This document shows, one piece after another, positions 44,023 through 53,183 of a DNA stretch of 64,000 nucleotides (positions within the stretch are counted from its first letter, which is position 1; each line of letters starts with the position of its first letter). The stretch covers positions 62,001 to 126,000 of the forward strand of contig NZ_LXNG01000002.1 of the NCBI RefSeq assembly GCF_001642575.1. Direction: 5' to 3'. The stretch is from Xanthomonas floridensis. Lineage in GTDB: Bacteria; Pseudomonadota; Gammaproteobacteria; Xanthomonadales; Xanthomonadaceae. Both the position numbers and the translations under genes were made by a program. The notes below the pieces were generated by a model. The model did not search any database and was not told where the DNA came from. It was given only the letters and a program-made list of their open reading frames with translations.

Positions 44023-46326
44023 GTGACGGCGCAGGCAGGAGGCCTTCGCGCCTGGAGCAGTCTGGCCATCGTGGCGGCCATCGCCACCGCCACCGGCGCA
44101 GCCCTGCAGTGGAGCGCCGTGCAGGGGCCCTGGCGCAGCGTCATCGCCGCTGCCGCCACAGTGACCGTTGTGCTGGCAGTGTGCGCCGCCGTCGCCGCGC
44201 ATCGCAGCCTCCGCGCTCAGCGGCAGCTGTTGCAGCGCCTGGACGAGACCGAACTGGCCCGCGAGCGCCTGCAACAGGAATTGCAACGCCACGGTGAGCT
44301 CGAACAGGAACTGTTACGCGCCAAGCAGGCCGCCGAAGCCGCCGCGCTGGCCAAGGGCGAGTTCCTGGCCACCATGAGCCACGAGATCCGCACTCCGCTC
44401 AACGGCATCATTCCGATGCTCGAGCTGATCTCGCGCGGCCAGCTCAGCCTGGACCAGCGCGACATGCTGCAGACCGCCACCGGCAGCTCGCTGCAGCTGC
44501 TGCGCATCGTCGACGACATCCTCGACTACTCCAAGCTCGAGGCCAACAAGCTCGAACTGGAAATCACCACCTTCAACCTGCGCGAGCTGCTCGACGGTGT
44601 GGTGCAGCTGCTGCAACGTACCGCCGAAAGCCGCCAGCTGCGCCTGGGCCTGGACATCGAGCCCTCGGTGCGGCTGCTGGTGCGCGGCGACCCGATCCGT
44701 CTGCGCCAGGTGCTGGGCAACCTGATCGGCAACGCGATCAAGTTCACCGAGCGCGGCAGCATCGATATCCAGCTGCGCCGCCTGGGCGAGACCCGCGCCC
44801 AGCACCTACTGCGCTTCCAGGTGCGCGACACCGGCATCGGCATCGCGCCCGACCAGCAGGCCCGCCTGTTCCGTTCCTTCGCCCAGGCCGATGCCTCCAC
44901 CACGCGCCTGTACGGCGGCACCGGGCTGGGGTTGGCGATCTGCAAGCGCATCATCGACCTGATGGGCGGGCGCATCGGCGTGGAGTCCGAACCTGGGCGC
45001 GGTGCCACGTTCTGGTTCGAGATCCCGCTGCTCAAGGTCATCGGCGACCTGCAGCAGGCCACCGGCGTCGACGCCGCGCGGGTGATGGTCATCAGCTCCG
45101 ATGCGCGCCTGCAGCAGCGCCTCAAGCGCCTGCTCGACGGCTGGGGCGTGGCGCATGTGCTGATGGAGACCACCCAGGAAGCGCTGGAGCGCGTGCGCCG
45201 CCACAGCGAGACCGAGGGCTTCCGCTGCGTCATCGCCGACCACGACACGCTGCGCTACAGCGCGCGCGCGGTGCATCGCGCACTGGCCCGTTCCGAGGAC
45301 ATGGGCGGTTCCCGGCTGGTCTGGCTCTACGGCGACGAACCGGTGCCCGGCGAGCTGCAGGAACATGCCACCCTGGTGCCGCGCCAGAGCCCGGACGAGG
45401 TCTTGCGCACGCTGGTGCTGCCGCCCGAAACCCGGCACGCGCATGCGCCGGCGCCTGCTTCGGCGATGATTCCCGAGCCGCTGCCGCCGCCAATGGCCAA
45501 CGCACGCGAAGTGCGCATCCTGTTGGTCGAGGACAACCCGGTCAACCTGCTGGTCGCGCAGAAGCTGCTGGCAGTACTGGGCTTTGAAGCCGACACCGCC
45601 ACCGACGGCGAAGCGGCGCTGAGCCGCATGGAATCCACCCGCTACGACATGGTCTTCATGGATTGCCAGATGCCGGTGCTGGACGGCTACGCCGCCACCC
45701 GCCGCTGGCGCGCGATGGAAACCGAAAGCGGCGGCCGCCCGATCCCGATCGTGGCGATGACCGCCAACGCCATGGCTGGCGACCGCGAACGCTGCCTGGC
45801 CGCCGGCATGGACGACTACCTTTCCAAGCCGGTCGCCCGCGAGCAACTCGACGCCTGCCTGCAGCGCTGGCTACCACGGCAGCCGTTGCTGCCCGGCTCG
45901 ACCAGCGGCGCGACCCCGGCCGACCCCGAGAGCGCCAGCGCCGGCGCCCAGGCCCGCGCGCTGCCGATCCTGGACAGCAGCGTCATCGACGAGCTGTACG
46001 AGGTCGCTGGCGCAGACACCATCACCATCCTGCAGCTGTTCCTGGACGATGCCCCGGGCATCATCGAGCAACTGGAAGCGGCAGCGGCCAACCGCGACAG
46101 CATGCAGCTACGCGATCTGGCCCACACCCTCAAATCCTCCAGCGCCAACGTCGGCGCCCAGGCCGTTTCCAACGCCGCACGCCGGATCGAACTGGCCGCC
46201 CGCACCGGCACCATCGAGCGCCCCTCGGTGATGGTGGCGCTGGTGATCGCCGAATATGCCCGCGCCCGCCTGGCCCTGCTGGGCCAGGTGGCCCGCCTGC
46301 AGGCCGCCACCCGCGCAACCGGCTGA
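44023..46326 (+). CDS. Hybrid histidine kinase (HisKA-HATPase-REC-Hpt)
   Basis: 767 residues from GTG 44023. Two transmembrane helices lie near residues 10-65 and a coiled coil at 65-110. The phospho-acceptor H-box is [17 protein letters not shown] (His about 125). N-box [14 protein letters not shown] and G-boxes [10 protein letters not shown] and GGTGLGLAI follow. A receiver-like region without a clear acceptor (~345-460) precedes a canonical receiver ([25 protein letters not shown]) and a C-terminal Hpt domain ([14 protein letters not shown]). The layout implies a four-step phosphorelay ending on the REC-EAL protein encoded immediately upstream. The input signal is unknown; the periplasmic loop is very short. 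Confidence 0.93.
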   Translation: MTAQAGGLRAWSSLAIVAAIATATGAALQWSAVQGPWRSVIAAAATVTVVLAVCAAVAAHRSLRAQRQLLQRLDETELARERLQQELQRHGELEQELLRAKQAAEAAALAKGEFLATMSHEIRTPLNGIIPMLELISRGQLSLDQRDMLQTATGSSLQLLRIVDDILDYSKLEANKLELEITTFNLRELLDGVVQLLQRTAESRQLRLGLDIEPSVRLLVRGDPIRLRQVLGNLIGNAIKFTERGSIDIQLRRLGETRAQHLLRFQVRDTGIGIAPDQQARLFRSFAQADASTTRLYGGTGLGLAICKRIIDLMGGRIGVESEPGRGATFWFEIPLLKVIGDLQQATGVDAARVMVISSDARLQQRLKRLLDGWGVAHVLMETTQEALERVRRHSETEGFRCVIADHDTLRYSARAVHRALARSEDMGGSRLVWLYGDEPVPGELQEHATLVPRQSPDEVLRTLVLPPETRHAHAPAPASAMIPEPLPPPMANAREVRILLVEDNPVNLLVAQKLLAVLGFEADTATDGEAALSRMESTRYDMVFMDCQMPVLDGYAATRRWRAMETESGGRPIPIVAMTANAMAGDRERCLAAGMDDYLSKPVAREQLDACLQRWLPRQPLLPGSTSGATPADPESASAGAQARALPILDSSVIDELYEVAGADTITILQLFLDDAPGIIEQLEAAAANRDSMQLRDLAHTLKSSSANVGAQAVSNAARRIELAARTGTIERPSVMVALVIAEYARARLALLGQVARLQAATRATG

Positions 46327-47064
46327 GCGATCACTCACCACTACCGGTCGCAGCCTGCCCGGCAATCCAGTCAGACTCACCTGCAATCTAGCCAGACTCA
46401 CCTGCGATCCAATCAGATCCACCTGCAATCCAGAATGCTGCTGAAGTCAGATGTCGGAGGGGATGCATCTCTCTGGCAGGACACCAGCAGCCCAAGCCCG
46501 GGATCTCGGATTGGACATTCCGGAGGCAATCCCGGATCGAATCGCATCGAACCAGTCGGATCGCATCGAACCGGATCGAAGCTCGAAGCTCGAAGCTCGG
46601 ATCTAGGATCAGAAGCGGAAGCGGAAGCGGAACATATCAGCCCCTCTCCCGCCGGGAGATGGGTTGGGGTGCGGGTACGGAGCGAAGCGATAAATAAAGT
46701 GTCCCGCGTCGCTGTGACGCTGTCCGCGCAACGCCATCTGCATCCAGCACGCACCATCAGACCCAGGTCTGAAAGCGCGTCAGATCACCAACACCTCATC
46801 ACCGCACGCGCGTGCGGCCCACCCGAGCATCCATGCCCAACGCGCCGGGGCATTGAACGGCGCAGAAGCGTCCCACAGCAGAGGAAGCACACGCCCTACC
46901 TCCATCGCAGTGGAGATTGAAACCACGCTACCGGCAAACCCAACTGTGCTTCGCACGTCTAGCTGGATAGCCAGGGCCACACTCAGCGCCCGCACTTCCC
47001 CGATCCCAACCTGCCATCACCAACCTGCCTCGCTGCACCAGTAGCAGCGCAGCGCTGACCGCCC
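46327..47064. other. 740-bp intergenic region rich in short repeats
   Basis: No gene is supported. It contains a 21-bp tandem repeat (46362-46436), heptamer GCTCGAA and hexamer GAAGCG runs (about 46579-46629), and CCCCTCTCCCGCCGGGAGAT GGGTTGGGG (about 46640-46670), an element common between Xanthomonas genes. 46680-47064 shows nothing recognisable. Confidence 0.6.
46362..46436 (+). repeat. 21-bp tandem repeat, three units plus partial
   Basis: Units GCAATCCAGTCAGACTCACC(T), GCAATCTAGCCAGACTCACC(T) and GCGATCCAATCAGATCCACC(T) start at 46362, 46383 and 46404, with a decayed fourth at 46425. The units are contiguous and have no spacers. Confidence 0.88.
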
Positions 47065-47535
47065 TCAGTCGTCCAGCTTGGTCAGCAGGTAATTCGGCTC
47101 GCCGATGCGCGCGACCAGATCCAGCTGGGTTTCCAGCCAGTCAATGTGCTCTTCTTCCGACTCCAGGATATCCACCAGCAACTGGCGGCTAACGTAGTCG
47201 TTGACGGTCTCCGCATAGGCCACCGCCTCGCGCAGCACCGCCACCGCCTCGCGCTCCAGCGCCAGATCGCAGCGGAACATCTCGGTGGGGTTTTCGCCAA
47301 TGCGCAGCTTGCCCAGCGCCTGGAAATTCGGCAGCCCTTCGAGAAACAGGATGCGGTCGGACAACTTGTCCGCATGCTTCATTTCGTCGATGGACTCCTT
47401 GTACTCATGCTCGGCCAGTTCTTTCAGGCCCCAGTTCTTCAGCATCTTGGCGTGCAGGAAGTACTGGTTGATCGCAGTGAGTTCGTTGTAGAGCACCTTG
47501 TTGAGGTACTCGATGACCTTGGTATCGCCCTTCAT
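47065..47535 (-). CDS. bfr: Bacterioferritin
   Basis: 156 residues. Ferritin-like four-helix fold: [20 protein letters not shown], haem-ligand Met52 in [11 protein letters not shown], and di-iron ligands in [24 protein letters not shown] and [10 protein letters not shown]. It stores iron in a 24-mer with haem at subunit interfaces. bfd, encoding its reductase-partner ferredoxin, lies upstream on the same strand (390 bp away). Confidence 0.96.
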   Translation of the reverse strand: MKGDTKVIEYLNKVLYNELTAINQYFLHAKMLKNWGLKELAEHEYKESIDEMKHADKLSDRILFLEGLPNFQALGKLRIGENPTEMFRCDLALEREAVAVLREAVAYAETVNDYVSRQLLVDILESEEEHIDWLETQLDLVARIGEPNYLLTKLDD

Positions 47536-47924
47536 GCGATGTCTCCGAGACAGTGAGCCGGCCGCACTTTAACGCGTTGGCGCGGCACATGAAGGAACGC
47601 GAATCGTGATCAGTTGCGTGATGCCTGGCGAGGCGACCCTGGTCGCAACCATCGACAGCCGGAACCGATCCACGATCTGCCGCAGTGAAAGGCCTGGCAG
47701 GATCGGCAGCGCGCGCCGCTCGACAACCGCGCAAGGCGTAAAAGCACCGGTCGAGCAAGATGAAGGGCGACCGGGCACCGGCAGTATCTCCACGGATGGT
47801 CTCCAGCGGCGACACGCAGGCCCAGCGAAGCTGCCGGTTGATCAAAGTTTCGGAATGTTGTCGCAGGCCGTTGTAACAGGCCACGCGCTGCCCATCTGAC
47901 GGGCAGCGCGCCGTGCGCAGCAAC
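47536..47924. other. Gap between bfr and bfd
   Basis: About 390 bp; small open frames on both strands lack recognisable features. A bfr promoter is expected near 47550-47600; I cannot assign it. Confidence 0.4.
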
Positions 47925-48134
47925 TCAGGCGGCGCTGGCCAACCCCAGCAGCGGCAGCGGCAAAGCACGCGTTGCGTGTGCCTGGCTCAGCAGGTCGGCC
48001 GCCATGTCCAGGCAGGACCCGCAGTTGGAACCGCAACCGGTCCGCATGGTCAGCTCGGCCAGGCTGGCGCAGCCGTTCTCGGCCGCTTCGCGGATCTGGT
48101 GGTCGGTGACCCCATTACAGATGCAGACGTACAC
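47925..48134 (-). CDS. bfd: Bacterioferritin-associated ferredoxin
   Basis: 69 residues from GTG 48134 (MYVCICNGVTDHQIREAAEN, the family start; an upstream TTG at 48188 adds 18 residues not found in Bfd). Four [2Fe-2S]-ligand cysteines are in CICNG and CGSNCGSC. Bfd delivers electrons to bacterioferritin to mobilise stored iron, usually under Fur-controlled iron starvation. A Fur-box-like sequence lies about 80 bp upstream. Confidence 0.93.
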   Translation of the reverse strand: MYVCICNGVTDHQIREAAENGCASLAELTMRTGCGSNCGSCLDMAADLLSQAHATRALPLPLLGLASAA

Positions 48135-48212
48135 GGTATCGGTCGGGTGCTGGCGATCCGGAGAGGACCGGCACTGATTGCACCGCAAACGAGAATAGGT
48201 GTCAATTCCAAA

Positions 48213-48231
48213 CGTTAATCATTATTAATCC
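48213..48231 (-). promoter_or_regulatory. Fur-box-like sequence upstream of bfd
   Basis: GTTAATCATTATTAATC (48214-48230) resembles the Fur consensus core ATAATCATTAT and is strikingly AT-rich for this genome. It overlaps the 3' end of rppH, upstream of the bfd start. The position would suit iron-dependent repression of bfd. Confidence 0.45.
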
Positions 48232-48832
48232 GGGCCTGCCGAGGTCCGCCCCGCTTGCGTGGGCGCTTGCGCGGGCTGTCGTGACCGGCCGCGCTGCTGC
48301 CCGGCAACCACGCCTCCAGCGCACGCTGCGGCATCACTCCGACCGCAGCCGGCCCCGCCAGATTCTGCGCCAGCGGTGCCAGATGGCGGAGCGCACGCGC
48401 GTAGACGCCGCGCTTGAACATCACCACGTGCTCGACCGGATACCAGAAATCCACCCAGCGCCAGTGATCGAACTCGGGTGTATCGGTGTGGTCGAGCCTG
48501 AGATGGGATTCGTCGCCGGTGAACTGCAGCAGGAACCAGACCTGCTTCTGGCCAATACACACCTGCCGCTCGTTGCGGCGCACCGCCCGGCTCGGCAGGC
48601 GATAGCGTAGCCACCCGGGGGTGGCACCGAGCAATTCCACATGCTCGGGCAACAGCCCGGTTTCTTCGCGCAACTCGCGGTACATGGCTTCAACGGGGGT
48701 CTCGTCGGTGTTCATGCCACCTTGCGGGAACTGCCAGCCGTCCCTGCGCACACGACGTGCCCAGAACACCTGACCGTCCTTTCGCATCAGCACAATGCCG
48801 ACGTTTGGCCGGAAACCGTCCGGATCGATCAC
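48215..48832 (-). CDS. rppH: RNA pyrophosphohydrolase
   Basis: 205 residues. Nudix domain: [40 protein letters not shown] and [17 protein letters not shown] (G-x5-E-x7-RE-x2-EE). [10 protein letters not shown] and [19 protein letters not shown] are RppH-specific. It removes pyrophosphate from 5' ends of mRNAs, starting their decay. The C-terminal tail is basic ([14 protein letters not shown]). Confidence 0.96.
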   Translation of the reverse strand: MIDPDGFRPNVGIVLMRKDGQVFWARRVRRDGWQFPQGGMNTDETPVEAMYRELREETGLLPEHVELLGATPGWLRYRLPSRAVRRNERQVCIGQKQVWFLLQFTGDESHLRLDHTDTPEFDHWRWVDFWYPVEHVVMFKRGVYARALRHLAPLAQNLAGPAAVGVMPQRALEAWLPGSSAAGHDSPRKRPRKRGGPRQARINND

Positions 48833-48908
48833 GATGCGGACTCCTGAAAATCTACTGTCACCGACTCTGCCACGGCGACGGCCGGCTCACAAGCTGAAAA
48901 CGAAATAC

Positions 48909-48937
48909 TTGACAACACCCAGGCGCATCGCGAGAAT
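48909..48937 (+). promoter_or_regulatory. Promoter for the tRNA-Met/tRNA-Gln unit
   Basis: A perfect TTGACA (48909-48914) is followed after 17 bp by GAGAAT (48932-48937), about 14 bp before the tRNA-Met gene. Confidence 0.65.
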
Positions 48938-48950
48938 TGCCGGCTCCCTA

Positions 48951-49027
48951 GGCTATGTAGCTCAGCCGGTTAGAGCACAGCACTCATAATGCTGGGGTCG
49001 GTGGTTCGAGTCCACCCATAGCCACCA
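48951..49027 (+). tRNA. tRNA-Met (CAT), elongator
   Basis: 77-nt cloverleaf: acceptor GGCTATG/CATAGCC, anticodon stem-loop with CTCATAA (CAT), T-arm GGTTCGAGTCC and encoded CCA end. The sequence is close to the E. coli elongator tRNA-Met rather than the initiator, since the acceptor is fully paired with G1. Confidence 0.95.
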
Positions 49028-49079
49028 TGGTATTCAGGCCTGCACAGGCGTGCGATACTCTGGGACAACACGTTTTTAT

Positions 49080-49154
49080 TGCCCCGTCGCCAAGCGGTAA
49101 GGCACCTGACTCTGACTCAGGCATTCGGTGGTTCGAATCCATCCGGGGCAGCCA
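49080..49154 (+). tRNA. tRNA-Gln (CTG)
   Basis: 75-nt cloverleaf: acceptor TGCCCCG/CGGGGCA, anticodon arm CCTGA-CTCTGAC-TCAGG (CTG), GGTTCGAATCC T-arm and encoded GCCA end. It is 52 bp after tRNA-Met and probably co-transcribed with it. Confidence 0.95.
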
Positions 49155-49163
49155 GACACCAAA

Positions 49164-49191
49164 GGTCCGATCGAAAGATCGGGCCTTTTTT
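49164..49191 (+). terminator. Rho-independent terminator after the tRNAs
   Basis: Nine-bp stem GGTCCGATC/GATCGGGCC (one G-T pair) with a GAAA loop and six T residues. Confidence 0.92.
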
Positions 49192-49550
49192 GTTGCCCAC
49201 GATCCACCCTGGCTGGATCGAATCGCAGCGCGACAGCCATTCAGCGCCCAACCCATCCCCGACGAGACATGGCCAGGCACCGCGCGCGCCTGCAAACCGG
49301 ATTGATCCCGCATCGGACAACCGGCGCACACCAGATTCCATCAATGGCGCACCCTGCACCCGCGGCAACGGCAACGGCACCGCCATGCGCGACGAGGCGC
49401 ATCCACCGACAGCCCGCGTGATAAAGCCCGTGAGCGGTGCCGCTTCAGTGCAGCCCGCGCAGCCACTGCTGCCCACAAGCAATCGCATGACCCTGCCCGG
49501 ATATGTCACCGATGGAGAACGGGCACGCGCATCGCGAGCCCCAGAACGAC
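49192..49550. other. Gap between tRNA terminator and rpsI terminator
   Basis: About 360 bp without a supported gene or structure. Confidence 0.4.
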
Positions 49551-49575
49551 AAAAGCCCGGCAATGCCGGGCTTTT
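49551..49575 (-). terminator. Rho-independent terminator after rplM-rpsI
   Basis: Eleven-bp perfect stem AAAAGCCCGGC/GCCGGGCTTTT with a 3-nt loop, located 46 bp past the rpsI stop on the minus strand. The T-run reads CTTTTGTCG. Confidence 0.9.
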
Positions 49576-49620
49576 GCAGCGATTGCCCCCGGAGAACCAG
49601 AGCAATGCGAACGCGATGGA

Positions 49621-50013
49621 TCAGCGCTTGGAGAACTGGGTGGCGCGACGGGCCTTGTGCAGACCGACCTTCTTACGCTCGACTTCACGAGCGTCGCGGG
49701 TCATGAAGCCAGCCTTGCGCAGCTCGGACTTCAGGGTTTCGTCGTACTCGACCAGCGCACGGGCGATGCCCAGACGGATCGCACCGGCCTGGCCGGTGGT
49801 GCCGCCGCCGGAAGCGGTGACCAGGATGTCGAAGCTTTCGGTGTTCTTGGTGAGCTCGAGCGGCTGACGCACGATCATGCGCGCGGTCTCACGGCCGAAG
49901 AACTCATCCAGCGGACGGTCGTTGACGGTGATCTTGCCAGTGCCCTTGCGCAGGAACACGCGAGCGGTGGAGGACTTGCGGCGGCCAGTGCCGTAGTTTT
50001 GCGTGATAGCCAT
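49621..50013 (-). CDS. rpsI: 30S ribosomal protein S9
   Basis: 130 residues, full length. [20 protein letters not shown] at the N-terminus, [19 protein letters not shown] in the middle, and the basic C-terminal tail RRATQFSKR that reaches the ribosomal P site. It follows rplM by 2 bp in the universal rplM-rpsI operon. Confidence 0.98.
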   Translation of the reverse strand: MAITQNYGTGRRKSSTARVFLRKGTGKITVNDRPLDEFFGRETARMIVRQPLELTKNTESFDILVTASGGGTTGQAGAIRLGIARALVEYDETLKSELRKAGFMTRDAREVERKKVGLHKARRATQFSKR

Positions 50014-50015
50014 GA

Positions 50016-50444
50016 TTAGATATCCAGAACTTGCGGCTGCTGGGCGGCGTGCGGATGCTCGGCACCCGAATAGACCTTGAGCTTGCGGTACATGGTGCGG
50101 CCCAGAGGGCCCTTCGGCAGCATGCCCTTGACGGCGATTTCGATCACGCGCTCCGGGTGGCGCTGCAGCGCCTGCTCCAGGCTCTCGGTCTTCAAGTTAC
50201 CGATGTAGCCGGTGAAGCGGTGATACTTCTTGTCTTTCAGCTTGTTACCCGTGACGACGATCTTCTCGGCGTTGATCACCACGAGGTAATCGCCGGTATC
50301 GACGTGAGGGGTATAAACCGGCTTGTGCTTGCCGCGCAGGCGGCGGGCCAGTTCGGTGGACAGACGGCCGAGCGTCTTGCCGGCGGCGTCGACGAGATAC
50401 CAGTCGCGCTGGACGGTCTCGGACTTGGCGGTGAACGTAGTCAT
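50016..50444 (-). CDS. rplM: 50S ribosomal protein L13
   Basis: 142 residues from ATG 50444. Typical segments are [51 protein letters not shown] and [20 protein letters not shown]. It is an early-assembling protein of the large subunit. An open frame continues upstream past the true start and is not coding. Confidence 0.98.
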
Positions 50445-50625
50445 GAGAAAACTCTTGAGTGGTCGGGCGGATTGCAGCGGCAATGACCGCTGGAACTTTG
50501 CCACGCGTTGTGAAGGCGAAACAGAAGAGGCGGGATTGTACGGGACAGCCCGGGGCGGCGCAAGTTGACCAGCCAGGCAGCGGCTGGCGGTTGGCAGCGG
50601 CGCGGTCGAAGGCCAGAATCCGGAC

Positions 50626-51279
50626 ATGACCCAGACCTCCCCTATCCGACTGCAGAACCCACTCGACCGGCTGCTGATCGAAGCCCAGCGCGCGCTGGAA
50701 ACGGTATTCGGCAACCCGCCCGCGCAGCGCCCCAACCCCGCTGCCGACACCCCGGACGCCGAATTGACGGCCCCGCAACGTGAGCATGCCGCCGGGCTGA
50801 TGCGCATCAACCACGTTGGCGAGGTCTGCGCGCAGGGCCTGTACTTCGGCCAGGCCGCGGTCGCCCGCGACGCCCATACCCAGCAGCACCTGCTCGAAGC
50901 GGCGCAGGAAGAGACCGACCACCTGGCCTGGTGCGCCGACCGCCTGCATGAGCTGGACAGCCGCCCCAGCCTGTTCAACCCGCTCTGGTACGCCGGCAGC
51001 TACGCGCTCGGCGCACTGGCCGGACTGCGCGGCGACGACTGGAGCCTGGGCTTCGTGGTCGAAACCGAGCGTCAGGTGGAAGCCCACCTGGACGAGCATC
51101 TGGAAACCCTGCCGGAGATCGACCAGCGCAGCCGCGCCATCCTGCGCGTGATGAAGATCGACGAAGCTCGCCACGCCGACCACGCAGAACAGGCCGGCGC
51201 CCGCATCCTGCCCCCTCCGATCCCCAGTGCCATGGCCCTGGCCTCCAAGCTGATGAAGACGGTGGCGTACCGGCTCTAG
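50626..51279 (+). CDS. coq7: Demethoxyubiquinone monooxygenase Coq7
   Basis: 217 residues. Ferritin-like di-iron hydroxylase with [36 protein letters not shown] (E-x2-H), [19 protein letters not shown] and [16 protein letters not shown] (E-x2-H). It hydroxylates demethoxyubiquinol in ubiquinone synthesis and is the type used by many gammaproteobacteria instead of UbiF. It is divergent from rplM and stands alone. Confidence 0.94.
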   Translation: MTQTSPIRLQNPLDRLLIEAQRALETVFGNPPAQRPNPAADTPDAELTAPQREHAAGLMRINHVGEVCAQGLYFGQAAVARDAHTQQHLLEAAQEETDHLAWCADRLHELDSRPSLFNPLWYAGSYALGALAGLRGDDWSLGFVVETERQVEAHLDEHLETLPEIDQRSRAILRVMKIDEARHADHAEQAGARILPPPIPSAMALASKLMKTVAYRL

Positions 51280-51280
51280 G

Positions 51281-51350
51281 TCGGGAATCGGGAATCGGGA
51301 ATCGGGAATTGGGAATGGGGAATGGGGAATGGGGAATGGGGTGCGGGGTG
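51281..51350 (+). repeat. Heptamer tract after coq7: GGGAATC then GGGAATG units
   Basis: Three or more GGGAATC units grade into GGGAATG and then GGTGCGG-like repeats, directly after the coq7 stop. Same dispersed family as elsewhere in the window. Confidence 0.9.
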
Positions 51351-51771
51351 CGGGCTGCAGGAGCGCAGGCTCGGCAGCCAACCTGCAGACACAGCAGGAT
51401 GGAACCCACCAAGGCGCAGGCCGAAAGTGACCGCACGCTACTCCCGATATCCAGGCAGACATCCGGAAACACCGCCTTACACGGCACAGCGCAAAAGGCG
51501 CCCAGGCAGCAGCGCAGGACAGCAGCACCCCACTCGGCCCACCATCACTCCCTGGAGCAGAGCCCCCTTTGTTAAGGGGGCGCTCCAAAGGCGCGGGGAT
51601 AGGGAGCCGAGAAGTTGGGGCCCAAGGTCGCGTCGCAAATTTTGAGGGCACGCCCGTTTTGGCGGACGTGGCACGGCCAAAGGCGCGGAAGATAGGAAAC
51701 TACGAAGTCGGGGCCCAAGGGTTACGTAGCAACCCTTGGGACGCAGGCCTGCGAAGCAGGGCTAGCTACGA
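51351..51771. other. Repeat-bearing gap between coq7 and sugE
   Basis: About 420 bp with no gene. AGCCCCCTTTGTTAAGGGGGCGCT (51558-51581) is a perfect CCCCCTT/AAGGGGG hairpin. Further on, GGGGCCCAAGG and GGGGCCCAAGGG (51615 and 51712) and AGCGCAGG/GCCTGCG-type inverted pieces suggest decayed intergenic repeats. Confidence 0.55.
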
Positions 51772-52086
51772 CTACGACACCAGCTTCAATCCAATCACAC
51801 CCCCCACGATCAGCCCGATGCAGGCCAGCCGCGACCACGAGGCGCTGTCGCCGAACAGGGCGATGCCGGCGATGGTCACGCCCAGCGCGCCGATGCCGGT
51901 CCAGATCGCATAGCCGGTGCCGACTGAAATGGTCTTCAGTGCCTGGGTCAGGAACCACAGGCTGATGCCGGCCATGCCGATCGTCAGCACGGTGGGCCAC
52001 AGTCGCGTAAAGCCGTCGCTGTATTTCAGGCCCATGGCGAAGCCGATTTCGAACAGGCCGGCCAGTACGAGATAGATCCAGGGCAT
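51772..52086 (-). CDS. sugE: SMR-family guanidinium exporter (Gdx/SugE type)
   Basis: 104 residues with four transmembrane helices. PWIYLVLAGLFEIGFAMGLK has the conserved membrane Glu (Glu13 of the family numbering), and TRLWPTVLTIGMAGISLWFL, SVGTGYAIWTGIGALGVTI follow the SugE/Gdx rather than EmrE subtype. The family exports guanidinium in exchange for protons. ATG 52086 has GAGGAG 7 nt upstream. The leader contains a strong guanidine-II riboswitch candidate (see separate entry), which supports this substrate. Confidence 0.93.
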   Translation of the reverse strand: MPWIYLVLAGLFEIGFAMGLKYSDGFTRLWPTVLTIGMAGISLWFLTQALKTISVGTGYAIWTGIGALGVTIAGIALFGDSASWSRLACIGLIVGGVIGLKLVS

Positions 52087-52115
52087 TGCGGTACTCCTCA
52101 ACAGAAAAAACGGAC

Positions 52116-52152
52116 AAAAAAAAAGCGACCCAGTGTCTGCACACTGGGCCGC
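52116..52152 (-). terminator. Rho-independent terminator in the sugE leader (attenuator)
   Basis: Twelve-bp stem (one G-T pair) at 52152-52125 with loop GCAG, then a T-run at 52124-52116, about 30 nt before the sugE start codon. Confidence 0.88.
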
Positions 52153-52198
52153 CGTCGGCTGTGGAACGCGAGGTCATCGCGTGGCGGGCCGTCCCGCC
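52116..52198 (-). promoter_or_regulatory. Guanidine-II (mini-ykkC) riboswitch candidate with overlapping terminator
   Basis: On the sugE sense strand there are two hairpins, each with an ACGG loop: GGCGGG-ACGG-CCCGCC (52198-52183) and GCCG-ACGG-CGGC (52159-52148), separated by 23 nt. Two hairpins with ACGR loops define guanidine-II riboswitches. The 3' arm of the second overlaps the base of a terminator stem, GCGGCCCAGTGT-GCAG-ACACTGGGTCGC, followed by nine T residues. Ligand binding would block the terminator and turn sugE on. Confidence 0.85.
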
Positions 52199-52210
52199 TT
52201 GCATCTTGAG

Positions 52211-52230
52211 CCTACCTGCAAGCAGGTAGG
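52211..52230 (-). terminator. Hairpin downstream of speD
   Basis: CCTACCTGC-TT-GCAGGTAGG, a perfect 9-bp stem, 20 bp past the speD stop. It lacks a good T-run, so it may stabilise the 3' end rather than terminate. Confidence 0.45.
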
Positions 52231-52251
52231 CCGGCACGTCGTTCGCTGCGC

Positions 52252-53046
52252 TTATTCGCTCAGGTTGCGTCCGTGGAACAGCTCTTCGATCTCGCGCTTG
52301 AGCAGCGTCTCGATCTTCATGCGCTCCTTGAACGACAGGTTCTTGGCACGCTCCTCGAACAAATATTGGTCCAGATCGAAGTCCTTCAAGTGCATCTTGG
52401 TGTGGAAGATGTTTTCCTGATAGACGTTCACGTCGAACATCTCGTAGCGCGACTTCACGTTCTTGGCGAGGAAGTGCTGGATCGAGTTGATCTTGTGGTC
52501 GATGTAGTGCTTCTTGCCCTTCACATCGCGGGTGAAGCCACGGACGCGGTAGTCCATGATCACGATGTCCGACTCCAGACTCTCGATCAGGTAGTTCAGC
52601 GCCTTCAGCGGCGAGATGACGCCACAGGTGGCAACGTCGATGTCGGCACGGAAGGTGGCGATGCCTTCCTGCGGATGCGTCTCCGGGTATGTATGGACAG
52701 TGATATGACTCTTGTCCATATGAGCAACCACGGCGTCGGAGATCAGCTCCTTGCCGGCCTGCTTCTTGTCGATCACCGGCTCTTCGGAGATCAGGATCGT
52801 CACCGATGCACCCTGCGGATCGTAGTCCTGGCGTGCGATATTGAGGATGTTGGCGCCAATGATCTCGGCCACATCGGTCAGGATCTGCGTCAGACGATCG
52901 GCGTCGTACTGCTCATCGATATACTCGATGTAGCGCTGACGCTCCTCTTCGGTACGCGCGTAACAGACGTCGTAGATGTTGAAGCTCAACGCCTTGGTGA
53001 GGTTGTTGAACCCCTGTAGCCTCAGGCGAGGCAACGGCTTGACCAC
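52252..53046 (-). CDS. speD: S-adenosylmethionine decarboxylase proenzyme
   Basis: 264 residues, the E. coli-type SpeD length. The autocleavage site giving the pyruvoyl cofactor is in [18 protein letters not shown] (Ser of KSH). The N-terminal [20 protein letters not shown] and [20 protein letters not shown] are family-specific. It decarboxylates SAM to supply aminopropyl groups for spermidine. It is divergent from clp, with 137 bp between starts. The closeness to sugE is probably accidental. Confidence 0.97.
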
Positions 53047-53183
53047 GTCGGTCTGTCCTTTTGGAAGGCGGGAAAGGAGTCAATTATGAGCCAAAGATCC
53101 CAGCAACGAAATGCCGTCATTGAGAATGGTTTACCTTGCATGACTCATGCCGTTAAGCTTCAGGAATTACACGCGGAACTACC

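Noticed and set aside
46362-46436. Possible CRISPR array in the 21-bp repeats
   Set aside because: The units abut each other and degenerate; there are no spacers and no cas genes.
46435-46920. 161-codon plus-strand frame after the hybrid kinase
   Set aside because: It runs through short tandem repeats and a common intergenic element, with no family resemblance.
47569-47968. Small frames on both strands between bfr and bfd
   Set aside because: No ribosome binding site, domain or membrane feature supports any of them.
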